64,000 nucleotides of DNA from Clostridium transplantifaecale (GCF_900626075.1 NZ_UYZY01000004.1:248001-312000); one strand, 5' to 3'; positions 34,788-43,576 are shown, counted from the first letter of the stretch. Made by a program: numbers and translations. The notes: generated from the sequence alone by a model not told the origin.

Positions 34788-36230
34788 ATGTCCGGACTGG
34801 TAAAAGATTATGACACATTCCGTATACCGTACAGTCTTACGGAGACGGAACAGCTGGAACGCTTTTTTGAGAAGAAGGCAGGGGAGGGCCATATGATTAA
34901 GATGCTCTCCAATTTTGGCCAAAGAGGGGATTTCCTGATGACAGCTCCGGGAAAATACCATTTTTCAATTGGCATATACGGTAAGAAGGTGACGAAGGAA
35001 GAGGAGAAGACGGAGCAGTTTATGGAGTTTCGTCAGCGGTGGGAGGAGAGCGGCTGGATTTATGACGCGGCGCTTAAAAACCTTGTGGTATTCTACAGCA
35101 GGGAAGAGGAGCGTCCCACTGTGCCATACACGGTATATCCTCCCTGCCGTCCGGAGGGACCACGTGAAGTGACCGTAAAAGAGGAGAATAAGGCCCTGCT
35201 TGGCATGGTCATGACGAATGTACTGCTGGTGATTCCCTACCTGTTCATCTTTGCCATCAATCCGATTCGACGCAATCACCATTATGAACTGCTGGAGTTA
35301 TTGTCCTGTCTTTGTATAGCTCTTACTCTGTTCTGGATTTGGGAGACTCCCGCAATCGCGGTGAAACTCAGGCAGAGGGAAGCGGTACGGTACAGGAAAG
35401 AGACGGGAAGTGTTCCGGAATTCTATTTGTTTTGGGATGAGCTGACGCTGAATACAGCCGGAAGCCTGGCGCTCAGTATCGTTGGAATCATCTTCGGACT
35501 GAAGAGCCTGGCATTCAGGACTACGGCTCTTTCTGCGGCGGCATTTCTGGTGACAGCGGTATATATGATCTTCCTGTATAAGGAATACAGAAAAAAGAGG
35601 GAGCGGTATTATGGCGTGCAGCGTTTTATTTCCGTAACGCCGTGTCTGCTGCTGATCGCTGCATTCTGCTTTTATCCGTATCAGGAAACGTACCGTTACG
35701 CGCCCTCAGGTGCGGACTGGCTTATGGGAAGCACGGCGGAAGAAAGGGAGGCTATTTCCCAGGGACTGAGCCCGGAGGAGCTGGGCTGGGGAGAAGAGGA
35801 ATACAATTTTTATATGGACACATCCAATATGGCCTGCCGGTCGGAGCGGATTATCTTCCACAGGCAGGAAACGGAGTATGCGATGGATATAAGAAGAGAT
35901 GATTACGAAAAAAACAGCAGATATATAGGAACGCTCCAGGCCGAATTAAGAAAAGAAACATATCTGAACCTCTATCTCAAACAGAAGAAGCTGTCCCTTG
36001 ACGGCAGTGTTCTGCTGGACACGAAAGGAGAAATGAATTACTATCTTACTCAGACAGGCAAAGAAATCATAGGGGTGAGCGGAAAAAAGGTTGTCATTTA
36101 TTTTCTTAATACCTATGATGAGCGCTCGTTTAATCCTCAGGACGGGAAACTTCTGAAGGAACTTGAAAAGCTGGAACAAAAGCAAAAGAGCGGTGAAAGC
36201 GGCTCCATAAGGGCAGCAGCGCAATCATAA
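34788..36230 (+). CDS. DUF2812 domain membrane protein
   Basis: The 480-residue protein has the DUF2812 N-terminal region (~7-110: DTFRIPYSLTETEQLERFFEKKAGEGHMI, RQRWEESGWIY). Four to six hydrophobic segments follow between ~140 and ~310, and then a charged C-terminal domain. DUF2812 proteins in Firmicutes usually lie next to a PadR-type regulator and are thought to sense or respond to envelope conditions; no PadR gene is beside it here. Translation starts at ATG behind AAGGAGG. No reaction can be assigned. Confidence 0.75.
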   Translation: MSGLVKDYDTFRIPYSLTETEQLERFFEKKAGEGHMIKMLSNFGQRGDFLMTAPGKYHFSIGIYGKKVTKEEEKTEQFMEFRQRWEESGWIYDAALKNLVVFYSREEERPTVPYTVYPPCRPEGPREVTVKEENKALLGMVMTNVLLVIPYLFIFAINPIRRNHHYELLELLSCLCIALTLFWIWETPAIAVKLRQREAVRYRKETGSVPEFYLFWDELTLNTAGSLALSIVGIIFGLKSLAFRTTALSAAAFLVTAVYMIFLYKEYRKKRERYYGVQRFISVTPCLLLIAAFCFYPYQETYRYAPSGADWLMGSTAEEREAISQGLSPEELGWGEEEYNFYMDTSNMACRSERIIFHRQETEYAMDIRRDDYEKNSRYIGTLQAELRKETYLNLYLKQKKLSLDGSVLLDTKGEMNYYLTQTGKEIIGVSGKKVVIYFLNTYDERSFNPQDGKLLKELEKLEQKQKSGESGSIRAAAQS

Positions 36231-36251
36231 GACAAGGACGGTTTTAATAAG

Positions 36252-37061
36252 ATGGAAATCAAGGTATTAGCAGACAATAATACGTATATCGATCAGTATT
36301 TTCTGGGGGAACCGGCGGTCAGCTATTATATAGAAGCAGACGGCTGCCGCATCCTCTTTGACACCGGTTATTCGCCGGCATTCATCTCGAATGCGTCGAA
36401 GATGGGAGTTGAGCTCGAAGCAATCACGCATCTGGTGTTTTCACATGGGCACAATGATCATACAAGAGGTTTTTGCTGGCTGGCGGAGAAGAATGATTTA
36501 AGAAATGTGGAAATCATTGCACATCCCGGGTGTTTCGACGAAAAGACGGATGAAACCGGCCTGGATATCGGTTCCCCCCTCACGGAAGACGAGGTAAGGA
36601 GGACCGGTAAATACAGACCAAGCGCTTCTCCGTATTTTATCACCGGGAACTGCGTCTTTCTGGGGGAAATCCCGCAGAAGAATGATTTTGAGACGAGAAA
36701 ACAGATTGGAACCCGTAAAATACGGGGAGTAAAGGAGCGGGATTATGTGATGGATGATTCCGCGCTGGCGCTGAAAACGGATCAGGGCCTTTTCATTGTC
36801 ACGGGCTGCTCGCACAGCGGGATCTGTAACATTACGGAATATGCGATGGAAGTTTGCGGCGAGAGGCGTATTGCCGGAATTCTGGGCGGCTTCCATCTGT
36901 TTGACACGGACAGCCGGCTGGAACGGACGATAGACTACCTTGGGAAGCTGAATGTAAAAGCTTTCTACCCCTGCCACTGCGTTTCGTTCAAGGCTAAAGC
37001 GAAAATGAACGAGGTTCTTCCCGTTGAGGAAGTGGGAGTGGGGCTGAGTATTGTTTTGTGA
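36252..37061 (+). CDS. MBL-fold metallohydrolase
   Basis: This 269-residue metallo-beta-lactamase-fold protein has the zinc motif SHGHNDHTRG (HxHxDH, ~65-74) and ILFDTGYS before it. TGCSHSGICNI (~180) provides a further histidine, and CHC near the end is the last metal ligand region. This layout matches the subfamily related to the methanopterin-pathway RFA-P synthase MptN-like hydrolases, common as uncharacterised proteins in clostridia. The start follows AAGGACGG. It is 21 bases after the DUF2812 gene and may be co-transcribed. Confidence 0.85.
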   Translation: MEIKVLADNNTYIDQYFLGEPAVSYYIEADGCRILFDTGYSPAFISNASKMGVELEAITHLVFSHGHNDHTRGFCWLAEKNDLRNVEIIAHPGCFDEKTDETGLDIGSPLTEDEVRRTGKYRPSASPYFITGNCVFLGEIPQKNDFETRKQIGTRKIRGVKERDYVMDDSALALKTDQGLFIVTGCSHSGICNITEYAMEVCGERRIAGILGGFHLFDTDSRLERTIDYLGKLNVKAFYPCHCVSFKAKAKMNEVLPVEEVGVGLSIVL

Positions 37062-37064
37062 TTT

Positions 37065-37088
37065 AACTGCCATGAAGCGGCAGTTTTT
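37065..37088 (+). terminator. Intrinsic terminator after the MBL gene
   Basis: AACTGCC (37065-37071) and GGCAGTT (37079-37085) form a 7-bp stem with a 7-base loop and a run of five T (37084-37088). It lies between the MBL gene and the convergent Crp/Fnr gene. Confidence 0.75.
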
Positions 37089-37109
37089 CACCGCCGCGGG
37101 CGGGATCGG

Positions 37110-37751
37110 TCAGGGAAAGAGGTTTTCCAGACCTGTCCTGTCTGTGACGGTGATTTTGCGGTACCCGAGGCTGATGTAGCCGAGGCTGCAGAATTCGTTC
37201 AGGATTTTTGTCACGGTCACCCGGTTCAGTCCGACGCAGATTGCCAGTTCTTCGTGGGAATAAGGCAGGGTGGAACCGATGATACCCTTATCCGGATTCG
37301 GATATTCCGTCTCGTCCAGAAGAAAACTGGCCACCTTCTGCCGCCGGTCATAGAGCGTCAGGCGCTTTACCTGACTGCAGAGGTGGTTGCAGGAATCGGT
37401 GAGAAGCTGAAACAGAATGAGGCACAGTTCCTCCGATTTCATCAGATATGGCATAAGGCTCTGGGCCGTGCAAGAGATGAGTGTGACTTCGTTGACCGCG
37501 CTTACCGTGGTGGGGCGGGAGGACTGGGACAGGAAGGAGGAATCTCCTACCAGACGGCCCGCCTCCATGACGGCGAGTGTAATTTCCCTGCCGTCGTCGC
37601 CCATATAGTAGATCCGGACGCGGCCTTTTTTGATCAGGTAGATGGTTCCGGCCGGTTCGCCCTGCATATAGACGATACCGCCGGGAGGAACTGTTCTTGT
37701 GAGTCCGGCCTGTTCAAAATAGAAGAACAGGGACTCCGGTACTTTTATCAT
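37110..37751 (-). CDS. Crp/Fnr family transcriptional regulator
   Basis: This 213-residue protein has an N-terminal cyclic-nucleotide-binding-like beta-roll (~15-125; GGIVYMQGEPAGTIYLIKKGRVRIYY). A C-terminal winged helix follows (~145-213; LPYSHEELAICVGLNRVTVTKILNEF). No cysteine cluster of the Fnr type is present, so an oxygen-sensing Fe-S cluster is unlikely. It is divergent from an EamA exporter gene, a likely target. The effector is unknown. Confidence 0.87.
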   Translation of the reverse strand: MIKVPESLFFYFEQAGLTRTVPPGGIVYMQGEPAGTIYLIKKGRVRIYYMGDDGREITLAVMEAGRLVGDSSFLSQSSRPTTVSAVNEVTLISCTAQSLMPYLMKSEELCLILFQLLTDSCNHLCSQVKRLTLYDRRQKVASFLLDETEYPNPDKGIIGSTLPYSHEELAICVGLNRVTVTKILNEFCSLGYISLGYRKITVTDRTGLENLFP

Positions 37752-37920
37752 AATTTTACCTTTTCGCGTATGATTTATTAAAGTTTAGCCGCAGGCTGAA
37801 CTTTAACGGATTCTATAATAATTGTAGCATAGATTACAGTTTGTGAAAAGCCCTTGCGTTATACTGTAAAACAGTAATTGCAATATGATGTGGACAGTAA
37901 TAACGAAAGGGAGAACGGGG

Positions 37921-38823
37921 ATGAAGAAAGAGTATATGATGGCAGGGGGAACCATTATTCTGTGGGGGATGATGCCGCCTTTTGCAAAACTTCTATTAAA
38001 CGGACTGAGTAATGAGAAAACGGTTTTTCTCAGCTCTCTCATTGCCTTTGTTTTTCTGGCTGCCGTAAATCTGGCAACAGGAAAAGGTAAAAAATTCTTA
38101 GAGTACGGGGTAAAAGATTACGTGAAAATGCTCGCCCTCGGTTTTCTGGGAAAGTTTATGTATTCGGTACTCTATTTTTATGGACTTTCCGTACTGACCG
38201 CCGGTGACGCCTGCATAGTCAATTATCTGTGGCCGGTTATGACCGTGATATTTTCCTGCCTTTGGCTGGGAGAAAAATTTACGGTCAGGAAGAGTATGGC
38301 AATCGCCATTTCTTTTACGGGTGTTGTCCTTGTGGCATCCAAGGGGAGTCTGGCCGGGCTTCTGGGCGGAAACCTGAAAGGCGTATTAAGCTGTGTCCTG
38401 GCGGCGGTGTGTTATGGGGTTTTCAATGTTTTGAATAAGAAGGATAACAGGGATCAGTTTGTCAGCATGACGGTCTATTTCTTCACGGCAGCTCTGTTCT
38501 CCGGAATCTGGTTCTTTGCAAAGGGAGAATCCGCTGTCCTGACGGGAGTGCAGACGGCGGGCATCATCTGGCTTGGAGTCTTTATGGACGCCGCGGCATT
38601 TCTCATGTGGGCCCTGGCCCTCCAGAAGGGGGACACGGCCAGATTATCAAATTTTGTTTACATTACACCATTCATGGCAGTCCTGTTTTCGGCTCTGTTC
38701 CTGAAGGAGGAGATTGATATTTATTCTGTGATCGGCCTGATGTTTATCGTAGCAGGCATTTTCGTACAGATGGGGTTCTCCGGCAGGAAATCCAGTTCGC
38801 GGGGGCGGGAGAGGATTGCTTGA
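37921..38823 (+). CDS. EamA family (DMT superfamily) transporter
   Basis: This ~300-residue membrane protein has ten hydrophobic segments arranged as two EamA repeats. The first contains GTIILWGMMPPFAKLLL and YFYGLSVLTAGDACIVNYLWPVMTVIFS; the second ends YITPFMAVLFSALFLKEEI. DMT exporters extrude amino acids or other small metabolites. ATG at 37921 is chosen because AAAGGGAG lies upstream; the frame is open to 37885. A Crp/Fnr regulator is divergent and a GNAT gene follows after 19 bases, so the three may form a functional group. Confidence 0.87.
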   Translation: MKKEYMMAGGTIILWGMMPPFAKLLLNGLSNEKTVFLSSLIAFVFLAAVNLATGKGKKFLEYGVKDYVKMLALGFLGKFMYSVLYFYGLSVLTAGDACIVNYLWPVMTVIFSCLWLGEKFTVRKSMAIAISFTGVVLVASKGSLAGLLGGNLKGVLSCVLAAVCYGVFNVLNKKDNRDQFVSMTVYFFTAALFSGIWFFAKGESAVLTGVQTAGIIWLGVFMDAAAFLMWALALQKGDTARLSNFVYITPFMAVLFSALFLKEEIDIYSVIGLMFIVAGIFVQMGFSGRKSSSRGRERIA

Positions 38824-38842
38824 ATTTAACAGAGGAGAGCGA

Positions 38843-39649
38843 ATGGGTATCTATCATATAACGGGTGAGAATCTTAAGAAATTGGAACCGCTTTACATGG
38901 GCTGGGAAGAGACGATGATATGGTCGGTTCTTCAGGGAGAGATGGGCAGCGCCTGGGCGGATTCCCTGACAGAGCCGCGCTCGGCCAGGCTGGTGATTGC
39001 GGATTTCAGCTTTCTGGCGGGAGAGCCTGTCGGAGAACTGGCTGAGTTCTGGCCGGAGGCCGCTTCCGGCTTTACGATCATGGTACCGGAGAATGAAGCA
39101 TGGTCGGAGACGATTCGGCGGATCTACGGGGACAATGCAAAACAGATTGTGCGTTATGCGATTAAGAAGGAGCCGGATATTTTTGACCGGGATAAGTTGA
39201 GAAAGATGGCTGCCGCGCTTCCGGACGGCTATGAATTAAGGATGATGGATGAAGCGGTTTACCGCATGGCCCGGGCAGAAAAATGGTCAGAGGATTTATG
39301 CTCCCAGTTTCCGGACTGGGAAACTTATAGAAAAAGAGGCTTGGGAACGGCCGTTCTGCATGACGGTATTCTTGTGTCGGGGGTATCCTCCTATACGGTA
39401 TACCGGGAAGGAATTGAGATAGAGATAGATACAAAGGAAGAACACCGCAGGAAAGGCCTGGCCCTGGCAGGCGCCGCCAGACTCATCCTGGAGTGCCTGG
39501 ACAAGGGGCTTTATCCGGGCTGGGATGCACAGAACAGGGGCTCACTGGCGCTGGCCGAGAAGCTAGGATACCATTTTGAGCGGGAGTATACGGCGTTTGA
39601 AGTATACAGGCCGCAGAGAAGCGCCGGAGCATTGCCGGAAGAACATTAG
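38843..39649 (+). CDS. GNAT family acetyltransferase (Firmicutes GNAT_acetyltran type)
   Basis: The ~268-residue protein begins with a divergent N-terminal domain (LEPLYMGWEETMIWSVLQGEMGSAW). The C-terminal GNAT core has EIEIDTKEEHRRKGLALAGAARLI (acetyl-CoA loop) and WDAQNRGSLALAEKLGY. It fits the Firmicutes family often annotated as GNAT acetyltransferase with a long N-terminal extension. ATG at 38843 is preferred, behind GAGGAGAG; the frame opens from a TTG at 38816 inside the transporter gene. The substrate is unknown. Confidence 0.8.
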   Translation: MGIYHITGENLKKLEPLYMGWEETMIWSVLQGEMGSAWADSLTEPRSARLVIADFSFLAGEPVGELAEFWPEAASGFTIMVPENEAWSETIRRIYGDNAKQIVRYAIKKEPDIFDRDKLRKMAAALPDGYELRMMDEAVYRMARAEKWSEDLCSQFPDWETYRKRGLGTAVLHDGILVSGVSSYTVYREGIEIEIDTKEEHRRKGLALAGAARLILECLDKGLYPGWDAQNRGSLALAEKLGYHFEREYTAFEVYRPQRSAGALPEEH

Positions 39650-39691
39650 AAGAATGATTACAAGATAGAAAGAAAATAGAAAAAAGATAGA

Positions 39692-39726
39692 AACGGGGAC
39701 GCTGAAAACAGATTGGCGTCCCCGTT
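39692..39726 (+). terminator. Hairpin after the GNAT gene
   Basis: AACGGGGACGC (39692-39702) and GCGTCCCCGTT (39716-39726) form a perfect 11-bp stem. Only a weak T content follows (GTTAT), so termination may be incomplete. Confidence 0.65.
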
Positions 39727-39894
39727 GTTATGATGGAAGAATATGGTATTCCGCGGAGGTTCCCGGGAATTTGTCCGGTGCGGAAAGTTTCTGGGATTTT
39801 AAGAGGGCTGGTGCGGATTTATCGGCAGGAAATAAGAGGCAACAAAAACTCAGAGTTCTGGCAGATAGTGGAAAAAAATCTCAAAAAGTGATTG

Positions 39895-39926
39895 ACAATA
39901 AGGTTAGCATGTGCTAACCTTATTGT
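39895..39926. promoter_or_regulatory. DtxR/IdeR-like iron box of the feo operon
   Basis: A 15-2-15 perfect palindrome (arms 39895-39909 and 39912-39926) is centred on AGGTTAGCATGTGCTAACCT. The core resembles DtxR/IdeR boxes (AGGTTAG..CTAACCT). It overlaps a TTGACA (39892-39897) that could be the feo -35 element, so an iron-bound repressor would block transcription. A weaker TTAG-N6-CTAA copy lies at 39931-39944 with the same half-site spacing. Confidence 0.8.
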
Positions 39927-40006
39927 TGAGTTAGATAGAACTAATTTTAGTTTGTATATCCTAATGTCATGCACGAAAGGGTGATGATATGGAAAGGGAG
40001 GTAAAT

Positions 40007-40216
40007 ATGCCAATTTCTATGGGTACGGTTGGATCATCTTACACAATCAAGAAGGTAAGCGGTAATTCAGAGGTGCGCTCCCATCTTCAGTCTATGGGCT
40101 TTAATGAGGGAACTCCGGTCAAGCTGATTACACAGTTAAACGGCGATGTGATCGTCCACGTGAAGGAGTCCAGAGTGGCAATTAATAAAGAACAGGCCCG
40201 TCATATCCTGGTCTGA
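40007..40216 (+). CDS. feoA: FeoA-like ferrous iron transport accessory protein (first copy)
   Basis: This ~69-residue SH3-like protein has GTVGSSYTIKKVSGNSEVRSHLQSMGFNEGTPVKLI followed by VHVKESRVAINKEQARHILV, the typical FeoA fold with the LxxMGF turn. FeoA binds the cytoplasmic part of FeoB and supports Fe(II) uptake. ATG at 40007 is used because GGGAGG lies six to eight bases before it; an ATG at 39989 overlaps that site. It is the first gene of the feo operon, just after the iron box. Confidence 0.9.
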   Translation: MPISMGTVGSSYTIKKVSGNSEVRSHLQSMGFNEGTPVKLITQLNGDVIVHVKESRVAINKEQARHILV

Positions 40217-40314
40217 CCGGGAGAACGGTTTTAGCGGCATGATGAAGACACTGAATCGTTTCGCTGCAGGTATATAAAAAGATAGAGAATGAATGGTAAG
40301 GAAGGAGCACTGTC

Positions 40315-40545
40315 ATGACACTGAAAGAAGCAAAAGTGGGTTCCACCGTAAAGGTGGTCAAGATCCACGGAGAAGGCGCCTATAAGCGGCGCATCATGGA
40401 TATGGGAATTACGAAGGGGAGCGAGATCTTTGTCAGAAAAGTAGCGCCTCTTGGAGATCCGGTTGAAGTTACAATCCGGGGGTATGAGCTTTCACTGCGT
40501 AAGGATGATGCTGATTGTGTGGATATCGAGGAGATAAGCGCCTGA
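40315..40545 (+). CDS. feoA: FeoA-like protein (second copy)
   Basis: This 76-residue FeoA-domain protein has GSTVKVVKIHGEGAYKRRIMDMGITKGSEIFVRKVAPLGDPVEV and LSLRKDDADCVDIEE, closer to the canonical FeoA sequence than the first copy. Two feoA genes ahead of feoB are common in clostridia, and the copies may have separate roles. It follows an AAGGAG site and lies 98 bases after the first copy. Confidence 0.93.
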   Translation: MTLKEAKVGSTVKVVKIHGEGAYKRRIMDMGITKGSEIFVRKVAPLGDPVEVTIRGYELSLRKDDADCVDIEEISA

Positions 40546-40650
40546 GACACGTCAGTATAATATTTTGCCGACGGGTTAGCTTTGAATAACCTTTGTTTAA
40601 ATAAGCACTTCAGTTAATATAATTGCGAGAATAGCAGGAGGATGAAAAAA

Positions 40651-42837
40651 ATGGCAATACATATTGCATTGGCAGGAAACCCGAACTGCGGTAAAACAAC
40701 CATGTTTAACGCGCTGACGGGAGCAAATCAGTATGTCGGAAACTGGCCGGGGGTAACGGTTGAGAAGAAGACGGGAAAGCTGAAAGAAGGAAAGACGGGG
40801 GAAGAGGTTAACGTAACCGACCTTCCTGGTATCTACTCCCTTTCTCCTTATACACTGGAGGAAGTCGTATCCAGAGATTTTATTTTGAAGGAAAAACCGG
40901 ATGTCATCGTAGATCTGGTGGATGCGACTAATATTGAGAGAAACCTCTATCTGGCCACACAGCTTCTGGAGACCGGAATTCCGGTGGTGATCGCCCTCAA
41001 CATGGCTGATCTGATGAGAAAGAATAACATTAAGATTGATGTAAAGACACTGTCAAAGAGGCTGGGCTGTCCGATTGTGGAGACGTCCGCACTTAAGAAA
41101 ATAGGTCTTAACGAGGTTGTGGAGACGGCAATCCGTCAGGCAAAAGCGTCAAAGGCGCCGGAAGTACAGGCAATTTTCGACAACTGGGTTGAGACGAGAG
41201 TAGAGCAGATCGAATCGGAGCTTCCTACCGGAATTCCGGAGGGGGAAAAGAGATGGTACGCAATTAAACTGCTGGAACAGGACAACAAGGTCCTGGAACA
41301 GTTTGGACTGGAGAAAGACAACCGGTATTCTAATTATACAAAGGATCTGGAAAAAGAGTACGACGATGACGCTGAATCCGTAATTACGGATCAGAGATAC
41401 CAGTACATCCAGAAACTGATTGAGGACACCGTAAAGAAACCGGCGGCTAAAATGAGTGTTTCCGACCGGATCGACAGCATTGTGACGAACAGAATCCTGG
41501 GTATTCCGATTTTCGTACTTGTTATGTGGGGGGTATACTACGTTTCCGTAACAACGCTGGGAACCTTTGTAACAGACTGGACCAATGATACGTTTGTAGG
41601 GGCCGTTCAGGGCTGGGCCGGCGGACTGCTTGAAATGGCAGGGGCGTCGGATCTGATTATGAGCCTTGTGGTGGACGGAATTATAGGCGGTGTGGGAGCC
41701 GTTCTCGGATTTGTTCCGCAGATGGCTATCCTGTTCCTCTTCCTCTCCATTCTTGAGGATTGCGGCTATATGGTCCGAATTGCATTCGTTATGGACCGCG
41801 TGTTCCGTCACTTCGGACTTTCGGGAAAGAGCTTTATCCCGCTGCTGATTTCTTCCGGCTGCGGTATCCCGGGAATCATGGCAAGTAAAACAATTGAGCA
41901 GGACAATGACAGAAGACTTACAATCATGACCGCCACCTTTGTTCCCTGTGGCGCCAAACTTCCTGTAATCGCACTGATGGGCGGCGTTATGGCAGGACAT
42001 CTGTCGGGCAGCGCCGCAATTGGCGGAATGATGGCTCCGCTGATGTATTTCCTTGGCATCGGCGCAGTGCTTATATCGGCTATCATGCTGAAAAAGACAA
42101 AACCGTTTTCCGGAAAACCGGCCCCGTTCGTTATGGAGCTTCCGGCGTACCATGTTCCCTCCGTTAAGACGGTGCTTCTCCATGTTTGGGAACGACTGAA
42201 AGGATTCATTATTAAGGCAGGTACCATCCTGTTCCTGGCCTGTGTGGTAATGTGGGCATTATCTACTTTTGGATTTGAAAACGGAGCCTTTGGTCTTGTG
42301 GAGGATTCATCCGCATCCCTTCTCTCCGTAATCGGCGGTGCAATTGCTATTGTGTTCCGTCCGCTGGGCTTTGGCGAGTGGCAGCCGGTAGCGGCTTCTA
42401 TTTCCGGTTTTACCGCAAAGGAAGCGATTGTAAGTACGATGGGCGTTCTGGCGAATGTGTCGGAAGAGCTTTCAGAGGATCCGGACGCTGTTGCAATGGC
42501 TATCCAGACATGGTTCCCGTCTGCGATTGCAGCATTCTCCTTCCTGGTATTTAACCTCCTGGATTCCCCGTGCCTGGCGGCGATTGCCACGATGGCACAG
42601 CAGTTCCAGTCCAGAAAATGGTTCTGGTTTGCAATTCTTTACCAGAACATCTTCGCTTACGTAGTTGCACTCTGTATCTACCAGCTGGGCGGCCTGGCTG
42701 CCGGTGTTGTTGCATTTAACGTATGGACGGTAATCGCATTAATCTGTCTGGCGCTGATGCTCTATATGCTGTTCAGGCCGGATCCGTATAAGGCGCAGAA
42801 AACCTACTCCAGAAGTTCCGTGGAAGCTGCGGCGTAA
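40651..42837 (+). CDS. feoB: Ferrous iron transport protein B
   Basis: This ~728-residue protein has an N-terminal G domain: G1 GNPNCGKTTMFN (~9-20), G2/switch region WPGVTVEKKTG, G3 DLPGIYSLSP, G4 NMAD. A helical spacer follows, and then a membrane domain with Gate regions (GLSGKSFIPLLISSGCGIPGIMASKT, FSFLVFNLLDSPCLAAIATM). It imports Fe(II) in a GTP-dependent way. The true start is ATG at 40651, eight bases after AGGAGG; the ATG at 40642 abuts that site. It is the central gene of an iron-box-controlled operon. Confidence 0.97.
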   Translation: MAIHIALAGNPNCGKTTMFNALTGANQYVGNWPGVTVEKKTGKLKEGKTGEEVNVTDLPGIYSLSPYTLEEVVSRDFILKEKPDVIVDLVDATNIERNLYLATQLLETGIPVVIALNMADLMRKNNIKIDVKTLSKRLGCPIVETSALKKIGLNEVVETAIRQAKASKAPEVQAIFDNWVETRVEQIESELPTGIPEGEKRWYAIKLLEQDNKVLEQFGLEKDNRYSNYTKDLEKEYDDDAESVITDQRYQYIQKLIEDTVKKPAAKMSVSDRIDSIVTNRILGIPIFVLVMWGVYYVSVTTLGTFVTDWTNDTFVGAVQGWAGGLLEMAGASDLIMSLVVDGIIGGVGAVLGFVPQMAILFLFLSILEDCGYMVRIAFVMDRVFRHFGLSGKSFIPLLISSGCGIPGIMASKTIEQDNDRRLTIMTATFVPCGAKLPVIALMGGVMAGHLSGSAAIGGMMAPLMYFLGIGAVLISAIMLKKTKPFSGKPAPFVMELPAYHVPSVKTVLLHVWERLKGFIIKAGTILFLACVVMWALSTFGFENGAFGLVEDSSASLLSVIGGAIAIVFRPLGFGEWQPVAASISGFTAKEAIVSTMGVLANVSEELSEDPDAVAMAIQTWFPSAIAAFSFLVFNLLDSPCLAAIATMAQQFQSRKWFWFAILYQNIFAYVVALCIYQLGGLAAGVVAFNVWTVIALICLALMLYMLFRPDPYKAQKTYSRSSVEAAA

Positions 42838-42890
42838 GCACTAATCAGTAAGTTCCAGAACTTCCGGGCGTGTTTGAAGGGAGAAAAGAG

Positions 42891-43019
42891 ATGGGAGATT
42901 CATCCGGATCGATGTTATATGCCGTTGCCGGTTTCCTGATTTTATATTTTGCCGGAGTGATAATCTACAAAGTATATGATATAATAAAAAAGACAATCGG
43001 CAGGATTTCAAAGAAATAG
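42891..43019 (+). CDS. Small single-pass membrane protein of the feo operon
   Basis: A 42-codon gene starts at ATG after GAAGGGAG. The translation begins MGDSSGSMLYAVAGFLILYF, has one hydrophobic helix (~8-27), and ends in a basic tail (YDIIKKTIGRISKK). It lies 53 bases after feoB and 73 before the Cys-rich/HMA gene, on the same strand. The good ribosome-binding site, clear membrane helix and operon position support a real gene. It may be a small accessory subunit of the iron transporter; no family was recognised. Confidence 0.7.
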   Translation: MGDSSGSMLYAVAGFLILYFAGVIIYKVYDIIKKTIGRISKK

Positions 43020-43092
43020 ATGGGAACCTGACGGCAAAGACAGAGATAACTGAAATGAAATAACAGACAGAGATCGGAAAAGAGGATGCGGT

Positions 43093-43512
43093 ATGCAGGC
43101 AATAGATATTATTATTTTAATAGTAGTGGCGGTTCTGCTGCTCCTGGCGCTCCGCTCCACCCTGAGGCATTACAGCGGTAAGGGCGGCGGTTGCTGCGGC
43201 TGTTCCGGCTGCTCGGGAGGAAGTTCCTCCTGCAGTACGCAGGGCAGTGTGAAGACCGCCAAAAGCGCCGGGGAGTTCATCGGAGGAAACAGTCTCTCTA
43301 AAACTCTTCAGATTAACGGTATGCACTGTAACACCTGTAAGCAGTCCGTGGAGAGCGCTTTAAGCCATGTGAGCGGCGTTATCTGTGCGGATGTGGATTT
43401 GGAAGCAGGCACAGCCGAAGTATTCATGAAAGAGGAAGTGACGGACTTAAAGCTTAAGGAAGCAGTGGAAAATAAAGGATTTGAAGTGAAGGAAATCCGG
43501 AAGGCGGGCTGA
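43093..43512 (+). CDS. FeoB-associated Cys-rich membrane protein fused to a heavy-metal-associated domain
   Basis: The 139-residue protein has an N-terminal membrane helix (DIIILIVVAVLLLLALRSTL, ~4-23), then a Gly/Ser/Cys-rich segment GGGCCGCSGCSGG, as in the FeoB-associated Cys-rich family. The C-terminal domain (~70-139) is a heavy-metal-associated ferredoxin-like fold with the MHCNTC (MxCxxC) metal site, as in CopZ. The fusion could bind and pass on iron or copper at the membrane. It is the last gene of the feo operon, followed by a strong terminator. Confidence 0.88.
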   Translation: MQAIDIIILIVVAVLLLLALRSTLRHYSGKGGGCCGCSGCSGGSSSCSTQGSVKTAKSAGEFIGGNSLSKTLQINGMHCNTCKQSVESALSHVSGVICADVDLEAGTAEVFMKEEVTDLKLKEAVENKGFEVKEIRKAG

Positions 43513-43530
43513 CCGCAGTTTCGGAACCGT

Positions 43531-43576
43531 AAAAATACCGGCGGTACGGGAGATTTCCCATACCGCCGGTATTTTT
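43531..43576 (+). terminator. Strong terminator of the feo operon
   Basis: AAAAATACCGGCGGTA (43531-43546) and TACCGCCGGTATTTTT (43561-43576) form a 16-bp stem, with an inner GGGA/TCCC pairing and terminal T run. It lies between the convergent feo operon and YjiH-type gene and could work in both directions because of the A and T tracts. Confidence 0.9.

Noticed and set aside
41149..42183. Minus-strand open frame of 344 codons inside feoB
   Set aside because: It is fully antisense to feoB, rich in His/Arg/Asn and has no recognisable domain or ribosome-binding site.
40007..43512. Fur box control of the feo operon
   Set aside because: The palindrome core (GGTTAG..CTAACC) is unlike the Fur consensus of GATAAT repeats and much closer to DtxR/IdeR sites.
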